This document shows positions 1 to 16,326 of a stretch of DNA of 64,000 bases, one piece after another. The notes beneath the pieces are model-generated. The model had not been told where the DNA came from and made no database searches. It was given only the letters and a program-made list of their open reading frames with translations. How positions within the stretch are numbered: position 1 is the first letter of the stretch; every line of letters starts with the position of its first letter. A program made the translations under genes and the position numbers. The DNA is from Pseudorasbora parva (lineage: Eukaryota > Chordata > Actinopteri > Cypriniformes > Gobionidae), in the NCBI RefSeq assembly GCF_024679245.1, contig NC_090183.1, forward strand, positions 22,181,355 through 22,245,354, written 5' to 3'.

Positions 1-3830
<3,830 letters not shown>

Positions 3831-4916
3831 TATAGTGGGGCAAACAAATTTAGTCAGCCACCAATTGTGCAAGTTCTCCCACTTAAAAAGATGAGAGAGG
3901 CCTGTAATTTTCATCATAGGTACACTTCAACTATGAGAGACAGAATGAGAAAAGAAATCCAGAAAATCACACTTTTCTACACTATATTGCCACATCACAT
4001 TGTCTTATTTTTAAAGAAAAAAAGTGCAAATTATGGTGGAAAAAACATTTTTCTTCACCTACAAAAAAGCAAGATTTTTGGCTATCACCTGTAACTTCTT
4101 CTCTGTCCTTCACTCGTTACCTGTATTAATGGCACGTTTGAACTTGTTATCAGTATAAAAGACACCTGTCCACAACCTCAAACAGTCAGACTCCAAACTC
4201 CAATATGGCCAAGACCAAAGAGCTGTCAAAGGACACTAGAAACAAAATTGTAGACCTGCACCAAGCTGGGAAGACTAAATCTGCAACAGGTAAGCAGCTT
4301 GGTGTGAAGAAATCAACTGTGGGAGCAATTATTAGAAAATGGAAGACATACAAGACCACTGATAATATCCCTCAATCTGGGGCTCCATGCAAGATCTCAC
4401 CCTGTGGGGTCAAAATGATCACAAGAATGGTGAGCAAAAATCCCAGAACCACACGGGGGACCTAGTGAATGACCTGCAGAGAACTGGGACCAAAGTAACA
4501 AAAGCTACCATCAGTAACACACTATATGCCATCAGGCATAAAAATCCTGCAGTGCCAGACGTGTTCCCCTGCTTAAGCCAGTTCATTTCCAGGCCCATCT
4601 GAAGTTTACTAGAGAGCATTTGGATGATCCAGAAGAGGATTGGGAGAATTTCATATGGTCAGATGAAACTAAAATGGAACTTTTTGGTAAAAACTCAACT
4701 TACTCAACATGGGAGTGGAAACAATATGCTTTAGGGCTGTTTTTCTGCAAAGGGACCAGGACGACTGATCCATGTAAAGAAAAGAATGAATGGGGCCACT
4801 AATATCATGAGATTTTGAGTAAAATCCTAACCCATCATCAAGGGCATTTAAGTTGAAACATGGTTGGGTCGGTGCAGAACTTGGTGATTGACTAAATACT
4901 TTTTTGCCCCACTGTA
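3831..4916 (+). mobile_element. Tc1-like transposon, internally deleted, dead transposase
   Basis: The two ends form an inverted repeat: the left tip at 3831 (TATAGTGGGGCAAA) matches the reverse complement of the right tip (TTTGCCCCACTGTA, ending 4916), with TA at each end as expected of the Tc1/mariner superfamily. An 86-codon frame starting at 4205 ([16 protein letters not shown]) is the paired helix-turn-helix DNA-binding part of a Tc1 transposase. A fragment from about 4620 keeps the first catalytic motif, WSDETK. The reading frame is broken between them, and the second Asp motif and the PIENLW-type Glu motif are missing. At about 1.09 kb it is shorter than a full Tc1 element (1.3-1.6 kb). 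It is a non-autonomous relic. Confidence 0.9.
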
Positions 4917-6171
4917 AACCAGAAAAACATAATTGTGAGATTTAGGCAGAGATACAATTATAATGTATTATTATTATAAACACTTCCACAAACATAAATA
5001 ATGAATAAATGCAGACATAAAACGTATCAGTAAAAATCTCCAATGAGCAAATACATTACTGCAGTTATTGTGTTACACACATATCATGTTGCACATAAAG
5101 GGTTAATATATGGATACTTTAATTTAATACTTCTGTGTCTGTGTATTCATTAATTCCATAAGCCTCTTCAGAGTACAACTGCAAGCTTCCTGATGAAATC
5201 CCTGTCTATCAAGTAATTTATTCATATATCAGCGATATTGCACATAAGTAAATTGCTCTCCTGTGGAATAAGCTTTTCAGGATACAGGTTAATCCTGATT
5301 TCATCATGCAAAAAGCTGTGGCAATTAACCACAAATCACTGTGTGTAAACAACCAAAAACCTACTACCAGTCTCTCATTATCAAAGACTCAAGGAGGACA
5401 AAACAAAACGTGACTTTGCATTTAACAACATATATGGGTAATTCCAATCTTAAAAAAAAAAAAAACAGAAAAGAGATTATGCATATATCCCATATAGTAA
5501 CCCTCGTGCTGACCATAAATCATAATGCCAAGAGCTGTTTATTTAACCTTCCCTCCTCCCTTCCATTCGGTCATACTGAGAAATGTTAATGCACAAGACC
5601 TGTTCTAATAGTACACATCCAAATTAGTTTAAAATGTCCATAATTGTTTCATGCTTAAGTTTACTGTTGGAGAGGATAAACGCCAATGTCACTAAATCAA
5701 GTTTAGAATAAAAGAGAATGCACATATTATTTATATTAATAATACCTTCCCACCCTTTAGAAGGATACAACAAGCATTGACATTGTATTTGCTCTGGAGG
5801 GTGTTCAACTATGTGTTTCCCAACTTTTATATTGGAAGGTGGCTGCAGAAATCAGGTCGGGTAAGTTTAGCCTGGAGGGGACCGAGGAGTGTTGGGGGTG
5901 GGGGTGGTTGCTGCTGCCTTTCTACATTTTGTTTGCACATTGCCTCTCCGTTGTTGTATGTGGACCGGCTTTTTTTTTTTTTTGGATCCCACACCCAAAT
6001 TACTGCAGAACCCATGGAGATGTTTGGAGTTGACACTTGTTAATAGGGTGTGTCCTATTCCAGTGGTGACTCATCAAACTCCCTGAGATTCACCTGCACA
6101 ATGAAAATGTGCTTTTACCTTTACAAACGTGAGAACCGAAACAGGTCTATCTTTTGCATTTTGACACAGAT

Positions 6172-6174
<3 letters not shown>
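4917..6174. other. Non-coding stretch, no gene seen
   Basis: AT-rich with homopolymer A and T runs. Several overlapping open frames at 5777-6086 lie on both strands, share the same bases and match nothing I recognise. No splice-bounded exon is supported. Confidence 0.5.

Positions 6175-6249
<75 letters not shown>
6175..6249. repeat. (TA)n microsatellite
   Basis: About 37 uninterrupted TA units. The 121-codon open frame running through it owes its length to the repeat. Confidence 0.97.
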
Positions 6250-6251
<2 letters not shown>

Positions 6252-6497
6252 TTTGTAATATTATAAATGCCTCAACAGTCACTTTTGATCAATTTAATGC
6301 GTCCTACTTGAATACAGTATTCGTTCATTTCAGTATTCAAAAGTCATTCAATATATTTCTTTTTTTTTTAAAAGAGAGAAAAAAAGAAAAAAATAACAAA
6401 ATAACAAACTTTTAAAGAGTAGTATATGATGAAAAAAATGCTTTTCTTACTTTGTCTTTTTGTTTTTTTTCTAGTCCAAACATCTAAAAATTCTTAA

Positions 6498-7866
6498 AGG
6501 GGGTGATTGAGAAATCAACTTTCCCTTGAGCTTTTGACATATTAAAGGTCATGGTAATATAAGAATATCCTCTAGATTTCAGCGCTGAAAACTTCATTGT
6601 TAAAGCTACACTGTGTAACTTTTTTAGTTTATTCTTAGCTAAAAACACTTAGTTCAGGCACAGTGTCGAATGTGAAGAGGGGGATTGCCATGTTAATCTT
6701 GGACTAAATCGGCCACCGTAGGAGTTAAAATGAAATCAGAATTGAGAGGAACAGAAACTAATATTCACTGGATGGTCATATACCTTTTCACCGCTAGATG
6801 GGGGAAAATATCACACAGTGTAGCTTTAATCAAAGAAAAGCTTTTATAGAGACCAGGCTCAGCAAACGGTCCTGTGCTTCTTAATTCCGTCATTGCGCTA
6901 CGAAACACCTCCTATACAGCGCGTCTAATCCAGTAGCCTCGCCGGCCGACTCATGGAGGGCTTGTGCTAGCTGGTCAACAACAATAAAAATGCAGAGGAA
7001 GATTAAGATATTGCGCTATTCCTGAAGAACACAGAACACAGTCGCTGCATAAGCTTCCTTCGGATCCTAATATTAGGAATGAGTGGTTGAACTTTATTTT
7101 TAATGAAGTTCCAGCTCACATGGGGAAGACATATTCACTTCAGTTCACTGCAGGATCGTTTGTAAACAAATCTCCGGTCGATGCTGGATTTGGATCCGAC
7201 AGGTATAGTGCAACACACCGATGTGAGTAAAAAATGTTTTTATATGTGATATTATTGCATTGTTATAGATCGTTTTGCTTATGTGTACGTGTCTAACAGA
7301 AACATACCTTTAGCACGCTGTACTCAGAAACGTATGGGCCAAGGCTCGCAAAAGCCCGGCAGGCTGATGAATCTCATAATATTCCGTTCTTAATTTGTGC
7401 TATTCTCTCTCTCAAGCTGACATCTGAAGGGTGGCGCGCACTCGCAGTTCGTGTTTATATCGTTCAATCTTGAGGGCTATGTGTAATATAAAAATAATAG
7501 TCCAATCAATTGCGGGTGGATGAAAAATAAATAAATCATTGTGTTTGTTTGATAAAGACTATTATGAGCCCTGTGATCGAGAAAATCATTCTGGTTGCCG
7601 CTTCTCCCTCACTCTCTCCTCTCTCATGTGAACTGAACTGACAGGGGAGCTTAAACTCATTTAATATGCAAATCTGCTTCAAGCCTAGCCGTGGGCGTTT
7701 ACTTCCAAGTCTCCATTGCAGCATGCCCACCAAAACCCAGCGTTTTGGAGAGAGCCTTAAAACTACTGTAGAAAATAGCCTATTACTTATTAGTTATGAT
7801 GTTTTTGAATGTAAAAACCACATGTAACAGTATAAAATTAAAAAAAATAGCCAGTTCATGACACCT
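6498..7866. mobile_element. TTAA-flanked DNA transposon without coding capacity
   Basis: The element begins AGGGGGTGATTG next to TTAA (6494-6497) and ends with CACCT next to TTAA (7867-7870). TTAA duplications are typical of piggyBac- and Kolobok-type elements; which of these applies is not resolved. No transposase frame is present. A related fragment in inverse orientation lies at about 58,120-58,240 in a suz12 intron, supporting a dispersed family. It is interrupted by a second TTAA-flanked MITE at 6604-6825. Confidence 0.7.
6604..6825. mobile_element. 222-bp TTAA-flanked MITE nested in a larger element
   Basis: Perfect inverted tips AGCTACACTGTG / CACAGTGTAGCT are flanked by TTAA on both sides (6600-6603 and 6826-6829). 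The same family is present in reverse orientation at 34,779-35,862, where it is split by another transposon. It contains no reading frame. Confidence 0.88.
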
Positions 7867-7929
7867 TTAAAACAAGAAGTATTTACTAGACAAGCAAAAG
7901 TAATTGTCTTGTTTTGGGAAAAAATAACT

Positions 7930-8060
7930 CAAAATTAAGAGTTTTTGCTTAAAATAAGCAAAATAATCTGCCAGTGGGGTAAGAAAAATAATCTTAAAAC
8001 AAGATTATTTTGTTTACCCCACTGGCAGATTATTATGCTTATTTTGCTTAAAAGCAAATT
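7930..8060. repeat. Long imperfect palindrome (MITE-like hairpin)
   Basis: Arms around 7949-7984 and 8013-8052 are near-exact reverse complements, sharing the block AATCTGCCAGTGGGGTAA, and are separated by a short AT-rich loop that is itself partly palindromic. The structure looks like a small non-autonomous DNA transposon, but I could not fix its outer ends. Confidence 0.7.
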
Positions 8061-8499
8061 ATTATTTCCCTAAACTTTTGCCCTTAGTGAAGAGGAAAGA
8101 GAAAGAGAAAAGGTTTAGCAGTCTTTTAAAACACAAATCACTGGTCAGGAAATGAGCAAGAGTTTTACAAATACTGTAGATAAAGTAATTTAGAGCCTTC
8201 CACTGTTTTTTGTTGTTGTTGTTGGTAATACTTAACAATACGATTTCATAGTTAATATGGACTAAGAATGAACAATACTTCTACAGCAATTATTAATTTT
8301 AGTTTATGTTCATGTCAAAATGTACTAATACAGTTGTATTTGATAACATTAGTTAATGCACAGTGAACAAACAAAAGACAGCTGGATTTGAATAAACATT
8401 AACAAAGATTAATACTGTAACAAACGTGTTGCTCATTGTAAATTAATACAATAACAAATGAGACCTTATTGTAAGTGTTAGTTTTTTATGTTTAAGCCA

Positions 8500-9065
8500 T
8501 ATGGGCAAACTTGCAGACATCTTTTTACAGGAAGAATCACTGTTGTTTTGTTGTTTCACTCAACGGTTTCAAACAGTAAGTAGTTGAAAAATGTCTCCAG
8601 TTAATATGAGTTTAATGTGAGACCAAATATTCACTATATGGTTCAAATCTGGACTCTGAATAGGTCAAACCATGAACCTGATGGACTTCTTCTCAAGTCA
8701 TTTCATTGATTGGCTTTGCAATTTGGGCAGGAGCATTGTCTTTTTGAAGAAAACATCTGATCATTCCTCTTTAGATAATTTTTCAATTGTGGGAAGTAAG
8801 CCATTTTGCAATATTCCCCCTGTAAAAGTAAAAATGACTTCACAGTGACGTGGGCTTTTCCTCCATGCTTTAATATGATAGCATTTATTTTTATACTTCT
8901 CACCAGATTTTCGAAGACACCAATTTGGATCATCAACTTGTGTTTCATCATTCCACACAATTCTGCTAATCCACAGTGAAACAAACTTCCATATATTGCC
9001 AAAAAACGAATTCTGTCTTTGATGTTTTCTGAGACAGCAATGGTTTGTTAAGTGGTGCGTTTGCT
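8500..9065 (-). pseudogene. Degraded Tc1/mariner-type transposase remnant
   Basis: Read on the minus strand, the fragment shows in order a WNDETQVD motif (first catalytic Asp), the QKDNAPAQ motif (second Asp, in a different frame) and SPDLNHIVNIW, where family members have [11 protein letters not shown]. The catalytic Glu is replaced by Val here. Several frameshifts and stops separate the pieces, and no terminal inverted repeat was recognised. It is an old inactive copy. Confidence 0.75.
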
Positions 9066-9182
9066 TAAATGCTAAATTCTGACCATTAGTTTCTGGTTAA
9101 GACAATTAAAAGCTTAGTGTTTAGCCATTTTGGGTTTGGCCCACTTTTTCTCACACACACAAGGTTCACATACACACAAACA

Positions 9183-9338
9183 TGCACGCAAGCACGCACG
9201 CACGCACGCACTTCAGATTCTATACCCTAAACCTACACATCAAAGAAAACTTTCTGTATTCTTACATTTTCAAAAAACATAAATAAAAACTGCATAATGG
9301 GAATACCTGAACCACATACAAACACACGCACGCACACA

Positions 9339-9386
<48 letters not shown>
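9183..9386. repeat. (ACGC)n and (CA)n microsatellites
   Basis: A CGCA-type tract at about 9183-9211 and a second at about 9325-9360 that grades into a CA run ending near 9386. They are separated by about 110 bases of unique sequence. Confidence 0.9.
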
Positions 9387-9388
<2 letters not shown>

Positions 9389-9710
9389 ATCAGTGAAATT
9401 GGTTTAGAATAAAGGTCAAGCATAATTTTTCATACATTCATTAGCTATGTTTCTTTCCACCTATTTTTAATATCGCATGGAAGGAAACACCAAAATGCGC
9501 ATAACATTTAAAAAATGTGCATAAAAAAACGTATGCGCCTAATTGAGAGGTACATTTTTTATCCAATAAGAAGGCATATGCATAAACTACAATGGAAACA
9601 CATTCACCAAATAAATCCCACAATGCGTAAGAAAAAACTCAAGACTTGGATGTGATTGGATAACTGGACTAAACAGCGGACCAATTTTATTGCACTGATT
9701 CTCAAATGTT

Positions 9711-10234
9711 TAGCCTGACAAGCCAGACCCACATCAAAATGTTTGGTCTGGAAACTCTCCATTGACAGGGCTCAGTCAGAGGGGGCGGGATAAACGGTTG
9801 TCTTTCACTCCCTCTGCACACAATTGGATAGAGCTACAACCAACCAGAGCAACGTGAAGCAGAGCTAGCTGATAGATTAAACTTTCGCCATATCCGGTTG
9901 GCAAAACTCAGAACACATCTTCCCTTCTTAAGAATGACTTCAGTGCCGTTCTTTGTTCTTTTCTCAGAGAAAAGCTTATTCCAGAGTCTTCCAGAGTCAC
10001 GGTCAAAGCTGATTCAAAAGACCGCCGTTAACCAGCTTCTGTTGTTCCTAGTAGAACGCAAGCGCAACTCTCCCGTCATTATATTAAGCCCCGCTCACCG
10101 ACTGTATACACAATGTGATTGGCCTGACCAGAGTTTGGTTTTCACAGCTCAGAAGTGTATTGAGAGTTGCTAGACGACACTCGTGGCAGATTAGATTTGC
10201 TGCCGCTATAGGGTGCGTCTAGATTTCTAGGCTA
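9711..10234. mobile_element. Non-autonomous DNA transposon with 9-bp target duplication
   Basis: The element starts TAGCCTGACAAGCCAGACCC and ends with GATTTCTAGGCTA, a short degenerate inverted repeat. It is bounded by the perfect 9-bp direct repeat TCAAATGTT at 9702-9710 and 10235-10243. Related copies are at 28,750-29,375 (with its own 9-bp duplication) and, in inverse orientation and left-truncated, near 32,960-33,799. Nine-base duplications suggest Mutator-like or Merlin elements; this assignment is an inference. No transposase is encoded. Confidence 0.8.
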
Positions 10235-10411
10235 TCAAATGTTGGTTTGATCATTCTGAAATGCCTGAGCCAATGTCTGTCATTAGAATGATTTGTCATA
10301 GAGGGTATGCATGTGATGTCACCACCGGTTGGACTGACTGCGGTTACGCAGCACTGGTTTTTAGTGTGAATGTCACAAAAAACAAACCAACAAACAAAAA
10401 AGCACCACAAA

Positions 10412-11664
10412 CAACCCACTCACTCCCAAGGCGTCAAAATCCGAAGCATGGTCCTGTGCCTTCCGCGTCACATTGAAAGGTACCCTTTGGCGTCATTTTT
10501 CGACGCGCTGGATGCTCTATTCATTTCAATGGGAAATCTTTGGCGTCATACACAGACGCACTGGGTATTGGGAATGTTATCGTCATGGTGAAATTGTATT
10601 GGTTTATGATTTTGCCATTATGACATGTTGGAGTGTGTTTTTCAATTTAATCAGCAAGGATAATTTTATTTACATTTATTTTATTTACGCTATTTAGACA
10701 TGTTTAACGTGAAACCCAACCCAACCCCATCCCTAAACCTACCCAATTGTGTGAACATGATATAAAACACAGGATAAACCATACGACTGCATCCACGAGT
10801 TATTCAAAAAGTTAAATAATCCAAGTTTTCCGAGGCCAAACGATTGATTTGTATGAAGAAAATCCCCAAAAGCGATCAGCATCTCCATCCGCCGAAGATC
10901 ATGAACACATCAAATTTCAAGTATTGCCGCCCGTTACGTCAGATTTCATAGTGAAATTGCATTGGCTCTCGTATGTCTTGTGACCAATTGCGTCATTAAG
11001 TCAGCATTGATTGTAAAATGTTATTGGCTCTCGTGTGTCTTGTGACCAATTGCGTCATTAAGTCAGCATTGATTGTAAAATGTTATTGGCTCTCGTGTGT
11101 CTTGTGACCAATTGCGTCATTAAGTCAGCATTGATTGTAAAATGTTATTGGCTCTCGTGTGTCTTGTGACCAATTTCGTCATGCTCAGGAGTCTTTTGAA
11201 TTATTTGAATTGAGATATGAATGAGTTCGTTCACGGGGAAGCGGGATCATCATTTCTCTGTTCTTCACATGAAGATGTCGTATGACTTCACAAGACATGC
11301 AACATGAGTTAATACTTTTATACTGTTTTGATCCGTTTTTGCAATAAATACTTGTGACTGTACATTTATTTGCCTGTTATGTATTTTATATTGTTTAGAT
11401 ATGGGTAGGTTTAGGGTAGAAGTTGGGTTAGTTGCTCCAAAATATAAAAGTAGCCTTTAAATATTAATAAAATCATGTCTGCTTTTATAAACGCAAATAA
11501 TTAAATGCGTCTGTTTATGACGCCAAAGGTTTATCATTGAAATTAATGGAGCACCCAGCGCGTCGAAAAATGACGCCTTGGGGCACCTTTAGCGTCTTCA
11601 TTGTGACGCGGAAGGCACTTGACCATGCTTCGGATTTTGACGCCTTGGGAGTGAGAATGGGTTG
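10412..11664. mobile_element. Long-TIR DNA transposon with internal tandem repeats
   Basis: About 160 bases at each end are near-identical in inverted orientation (left from 10412, right ending 11664, tips CAACCC / GGGTTG), with repeated GGCGTC/GACGCC blocks. The 7-bp direct repeat CCACAAA lies immediately outside both ends (10405-10411 and 11665-11671). The interior holds a 62-bp tandem array but no transposase, so the element is non-autonomous. Confidence 0.82.
10961..11183. repeat. 62-bp tandem repeat, about 3.6 copies
   Basis: Units begin at 10961, 11023, 11085 and 11147 with the shared start ATTGGCTCTCGT, giving an exact period of 62. The middle copies are nearly identical and the last is partial. 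There are no distinct spacers between repeats, so this is an ordinary minisatellite inside the surrounding transposon. Confidence 0.95.
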
Positions 11665-11671
11665 CCACAAA

Positions 11672-14600
11672 ACACAGTCGAAGCATAAAGAGCTTTAAGA
11701 TTAAATATTTGACAATAAATTTGACAATAAATCTGTGGTATATTTTTACAGACTGCTGAAAGTAACAGAAAAGATAAGCAAATGGATCACTGCAATTCAC
11801 AGAAACACTTGGACTCCAAGCAGCAAAATCCCAATTGCAAATCCATGTTATTTCAATATGTTAAATTTTGGGGTAAAATTATACCCTATATTGTTATACA
11901 CTGAAAAACATTTAGAGTGACATTTACTTAAAAAAAGCTAAGCAACTTTTTCCACACAGAAAGTGCTTGTAATTTTTCTTTTTGTAATTTCTAAGTAATA
12001 TTTACTTACCAGAACCACTTATTTTTTATGTAAAATACACAAATAAATTGCACTGGCAAAACTAATCTATAGATTGTAACTTTGACTCAGATTACCATTG
12101 CATCCAATTACAAAACCCAAGTGAACATTGCTGATATTTCTTTGTAAACTGATGAAAACAACTTGTAGGATTTTCTTGATAAAATCTTTGTAACAATTTG
12201 CACTCAATTTTTCTTAATACATTTTACTGCTGTGATATCAAGTACACATTACTTGCCAGTATCAAGTAAAATGTACTTAACTATAAATGTAACATTTTCT
12301 AAGACATTAAAAAAATGTCTTGTTGTTACTTAATTATATTTAACTTAATAGGTTATTTATTAAAAGTAATCAAGTAAATTTATTCATGCCACAATGCATT
12401 CTGGGAGCCATGGATGAGTCCATGAATCTACCCAGAATGCATTGTGGCATTAAGCATGTCACCATTGTTGAGATTCATAGGCTGAATCTTGATCTCTGTG
12501 TGAGAAAAGCTTGCAGGAGTTCAAAGTGCTTAGTGTACAGTCTGTTATAAAACTCATCAACTTTTCTGGTTAAAACCATGCTGGATCTTTTCTAGAATAA
12601 AGAATAAAACAAGGTTAATAGTATATTGCTCATATTCAGTTATAAGATTGGAGCCGACAGCATCTGCTTGTGTTTTCTCTTGCTTTTCTTGCCATAACAA
12701 ACCCAGATACAGCAGCCAGAGAAACACTAACATTAAAAAGTCGTCAAACTGCCCAACTAAAGAAAACACTAATCACCATAATGGTGACATTATGAGACAA
12801 AAAATACTCTATTAATTCTCAATAAGAGTTACTGTGATTAAAACTCACCTTCAGTTAAAAGTCAAAACTTATTGAGAATAAGTCAGCCACATAAAAGCAA
12901 CATCCCAAAATGACCGTCTCTGCCACCACTGAACAAGTGGGATATTTTTGTAAAAAAAAAAAAAAAACCTGTGCACATTTTCAAATGCACTTTGCTTTTT
13001 TAGATTAAAATGTACTTAATATATATAGGTGAATGTGCTGTGATTATAAAACATTAAATATTATGTGTAAATATATGATAAAATGAACTCTTTTTTTCTC
13101 AGTTAAGTTGTTACATGAATAGACTGATAATCGTTTGTTTTACTCGCGTTTTCGCACTTTCCCTTATTAAATTCAGTCATGCATGGGCTCTTTTGCCACT
13201 CAGTCCGGCTGAGGGGGTGTATGCCAGCATACCCTCAATAATGACCTCTCTGAAATGTCTTATGTGATTGCATTCCTAAACACCAAGCATCCGAATGCAA
13301 GATAACAGGACAGTGTTTATTGCGTTCGTTCGTCTGTCAGTCATTTATGATGTAGGAAATAAGAGCCAGAGTGGTTTCCCTGGTTGCAACAACTTCCATT
13401 TGTATTACAGATATTTTGCACCAATTTTTCCAGAAAGATATGATTTTGTTGTCTTGAACAGATGTGATGGAAGTGGAACCGCTGTTATATTCACATGTTT
13501 TATGTTATATTCTAGTTTTGTTAAGTTAAAGTCAAATTTGCAACTTTGAAAACATAGCTTTAGTCATGTGAAATGTCCAAGCCTTGCTCTACAATTTGTA
13601 GATGGTAAATACAAATATAACAGATTTATACTGACTAAACATCTACTTCAGCCCATTCAATATGGTCTTATTTGGCAGACTATCCAAAAAGCCAGTAGCT
13701 ATGGAGGATTGTGCGTTGCAATTGGCTGTCCCTGTGGATGCAGACTGTTTCTGGAGACAGACAGAGTGGGCAGTCTTCACCTACCTCAGACAGAGTCATG
13801 AACAGGCAGGCAGCAGTGAGGAGAAAGAGAGAACCTCGATCCTGTGATAGCCATATGAGATTCCACATGCTCTGATGAGTCATTTCTCCCTCCCTCCCTT
13901 CCTCACCCCCCACTCCATCCCTCCCTCCTCCCTACATATGAAGCGTATGAGCCTGAGTCATCAGCTAGCTTTCTTTCCCTTGCTCCAACCATGCTGCCTG
14001 ATTCTTAACTCTCTTTCCCACCCTTTATTTGTTTTAGTTACTCTGCTAACACTTTCTACCTGTCACTCTAATTCTCTCTCTCTCTTCCTGTATGAAACAA
14101 ACAGCAGAAGAACAATCGGTAAGAAATGCACATATGTTCAAAGCAACAGCATTGGTTTTCCCCCATTCACATCAAAAATTCCCCTCACTGCTTGCCTGGG
14201 AGACAACGGATGGCCCTATGCCAAGGTGTCAAAGTGTGATGTGAATGAGAAAAGCAGATATATTTGACATAAGAGTTACTGATTTGAATGCACAACACAT
14301 CTCAAGCACTGAGATCTGGTTTTTATTGCATATGGGAATCTTTTTAGTAGCTGAAACATAACCAATCGTAGTAACAAACCTCCAATTTCATAAACACTCT
14401 TCTCTGAAGGATGATGTCCATAAGGAAAGATCATGAGGCTAATAGCTATATTACAGATCCTTAGGGAGCGGTTCTGTTAGGGCTGAATTAAGAGCAGTTC
14501 ATCGCTGAGCATTGCAAGAGTAATAAGGATTTTTAGGGGCATTATGACTGGGTCAGTATAACACAGCTGCCCCTAAAAGTCCCTCACTTTTCTTGCTGAC

Positions 14601-15490
14601 TTATTCACAGTTTCTTTGTCCCGGATCTGCCTGCTGCTCTAGAATATTTAAGGTTTATTCCATGGTTCTAAAGACTCTGAGGAAACCAAACTAAAGGTCA
14701 GTCTGGATTATAATATCCCTCCTCTCCCTGAACGAGGGCCAACCATAATGTCAGACCCTTATTATTAGAATGCATTAAATGACTAAACTATTTCAAATGA
14801 TGAACTGTGTTTTACTAAGTACGTTTTTGTCTGAACATTAGAAAACAGCTATATACAAGTATTTAGAATATTTCTTGACCATTTAGGCAGATTTTTCACA
14901 GTAAAGAACTTTGCGTGCCATGGTTGTTCTATTCAAATTATGCAAATAAATTAGAGCTCTAACTTTAAAAACTGGATTTTAAGAATTAAAAGCAGTTGCT
15001 TAACTGCTTAACTTTCAGTGGAACAGTAATTGTGTAGTGAAACTGCTGTAATGATTTATTTTCTAAAATTTCTAAAAAAAAAAAGTTTCCATCATTGGTG
15101 AATGGGAAAATACATATTAAATAACTTGGTTTTTGTGAAATAATTGGTCAAAACAATGTACTATTATGGTCATATTATGTTTGTTTTTTTTTCATTCCTA
15201 CATTAGGTAAAATAGCACAAAATAGATATTTTATATCTTATAGCATTTAATAAAATTACATTTCTAATAATTATTCTATAAACTATTATATAAATGATTA
15301 TTCTTGTAGCTTTTCAAGTGCTGCATTGGAGGAGGTTAGTTTAAAATGATTACAGGCCATTGCAACTGTCAAGATGTGTGACTGAGCCAGAACAATATAC
15401 AAATCCTTTGGGAAACTATTGGCAGGCAGCTTTGAGAACTGCTTAATATGAGAAACTATCAGACAAGCTTGGAAGCTATTGCAGAATTCA
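11672..15490. other. Non-coding stretch with one short palindrome
   Basis: AT-rich sequence with no supported exon. The clearest structure is a 19-base perfect inverted repeat, GCCACAATGCATTCTGGG-type arms at 12387-12405 and 12431-12449 around a 25-base loop. Overlapping open frames at 13,568-13,913 and 13,875-14,267 are unrelated to any family I know, lack splice context and have skewed composition. Confidence 0.5.
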
Positions 15491-15492
15491 TA

Positions 15493-15688
15493 CACTGTAA
15501 AAAAAAATCAGGTCTCCAATTGAACATTTTCTAGTGACTGACCACATCTAAATATTTCAGTTGGCCGAATTGAATTTGAATTTCATCAATTCACAGAATT
15601 TCAATTCGGCCAACGGAAACATTTAGATGTGATCAGTCACTAAAAAAATCAGTTGGAGACTTTTTTCTTTTCTTTTTTTTTTACAGTG
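15493..15688. mobile_element. 196-bp palindromic MITE with TA duplication
   Basis: The tips CACTGTAAAAAA and TTTTTTTTACAGTG are inverted repeats, and the whole element folds as one hairpin around 15,585. TA flanks both ends (15,491-15,492 and 15,689-15,690), as expected of a Tc1/mariner-dependent MITE. No coding content. Confidence 0.85.
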
Positions 15689-16269
15689 TACACACTAACA
15701 AAGCTTCTTGTAACATGCCTCTGCCACTCCCAGTAAAATCGGTAATGAGAATTGAAATACTTTTATTTTCACAGAAACTAATGAAGTTTGTTTTTGATGT
15801 ATTTTAATTGTCCCTGAACTCAGTACTTTTTTTTTTCAGTGTTAGAGTTTGTTATTTATTTTAAAATCTGCATTTTTTTAACATAATTTAATTTAGTAAA
15901 CAAAAGGCTCAAATTCCATGCACTTGGTATTCAGTTATATATATTGTCTATATATATTGTCTATTTTTCTACATGTTTTGATTGTAAAGCTTAATGTACA
16001 ATATTCACAACCATTTTAAAGAATTAAAATATCAAAAGAAAAATAAGTAATATGACACCTACGTTTGTTATTATTAACAAAAGCGCATAAAATATTTAAT
16101 TTGAATGTTCATAATGCATAACAAGTTCACAAATAAAGCTTAAATAAAATAAAGCTGATACAAAAGTAAACATATTCTATAGCAATCATTCTTATTTTTT
16201 AATTGTATCTGTTTTAAGTTTACTACACATAGTACATTTAGTTAACAGACACTTTAAAATTACATTTTA

Positions 16270-16326
16270 TGACGTCAACGGTCACATTTTTTGGGGGGGG
16301 GGGGGGGGGGGGTGGGGAATGGGGGG
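16270..16326. repeat. 20-base G homopolymer beside a TGACGTCA palindrome
   Basis: Twenty consecutive G residues at 16293-16312 are followed by T, GGGG, AAT and GGGGGG, so four G-runs are available for G-quadruplex folding on the plus strand. A full cAMP-response-element palindrome (TGACGTCA) sits at 16270-16277. No transcription start is evident here. Confidence 0.85.

Noticed and set aside
10961..11183. Possible CRISPR-like array
   Set aside because: The whole 62-base unit is repeated with no variable spacers, and it sits inside a eukaryotic transposon.
13568..14267. Overlapping open frames of 77-130 codons
   Set aside because: They overlap in several frames and on both strands, have low-complexity Ser/Leu/Pro composition and no recognisable domain or splice context.
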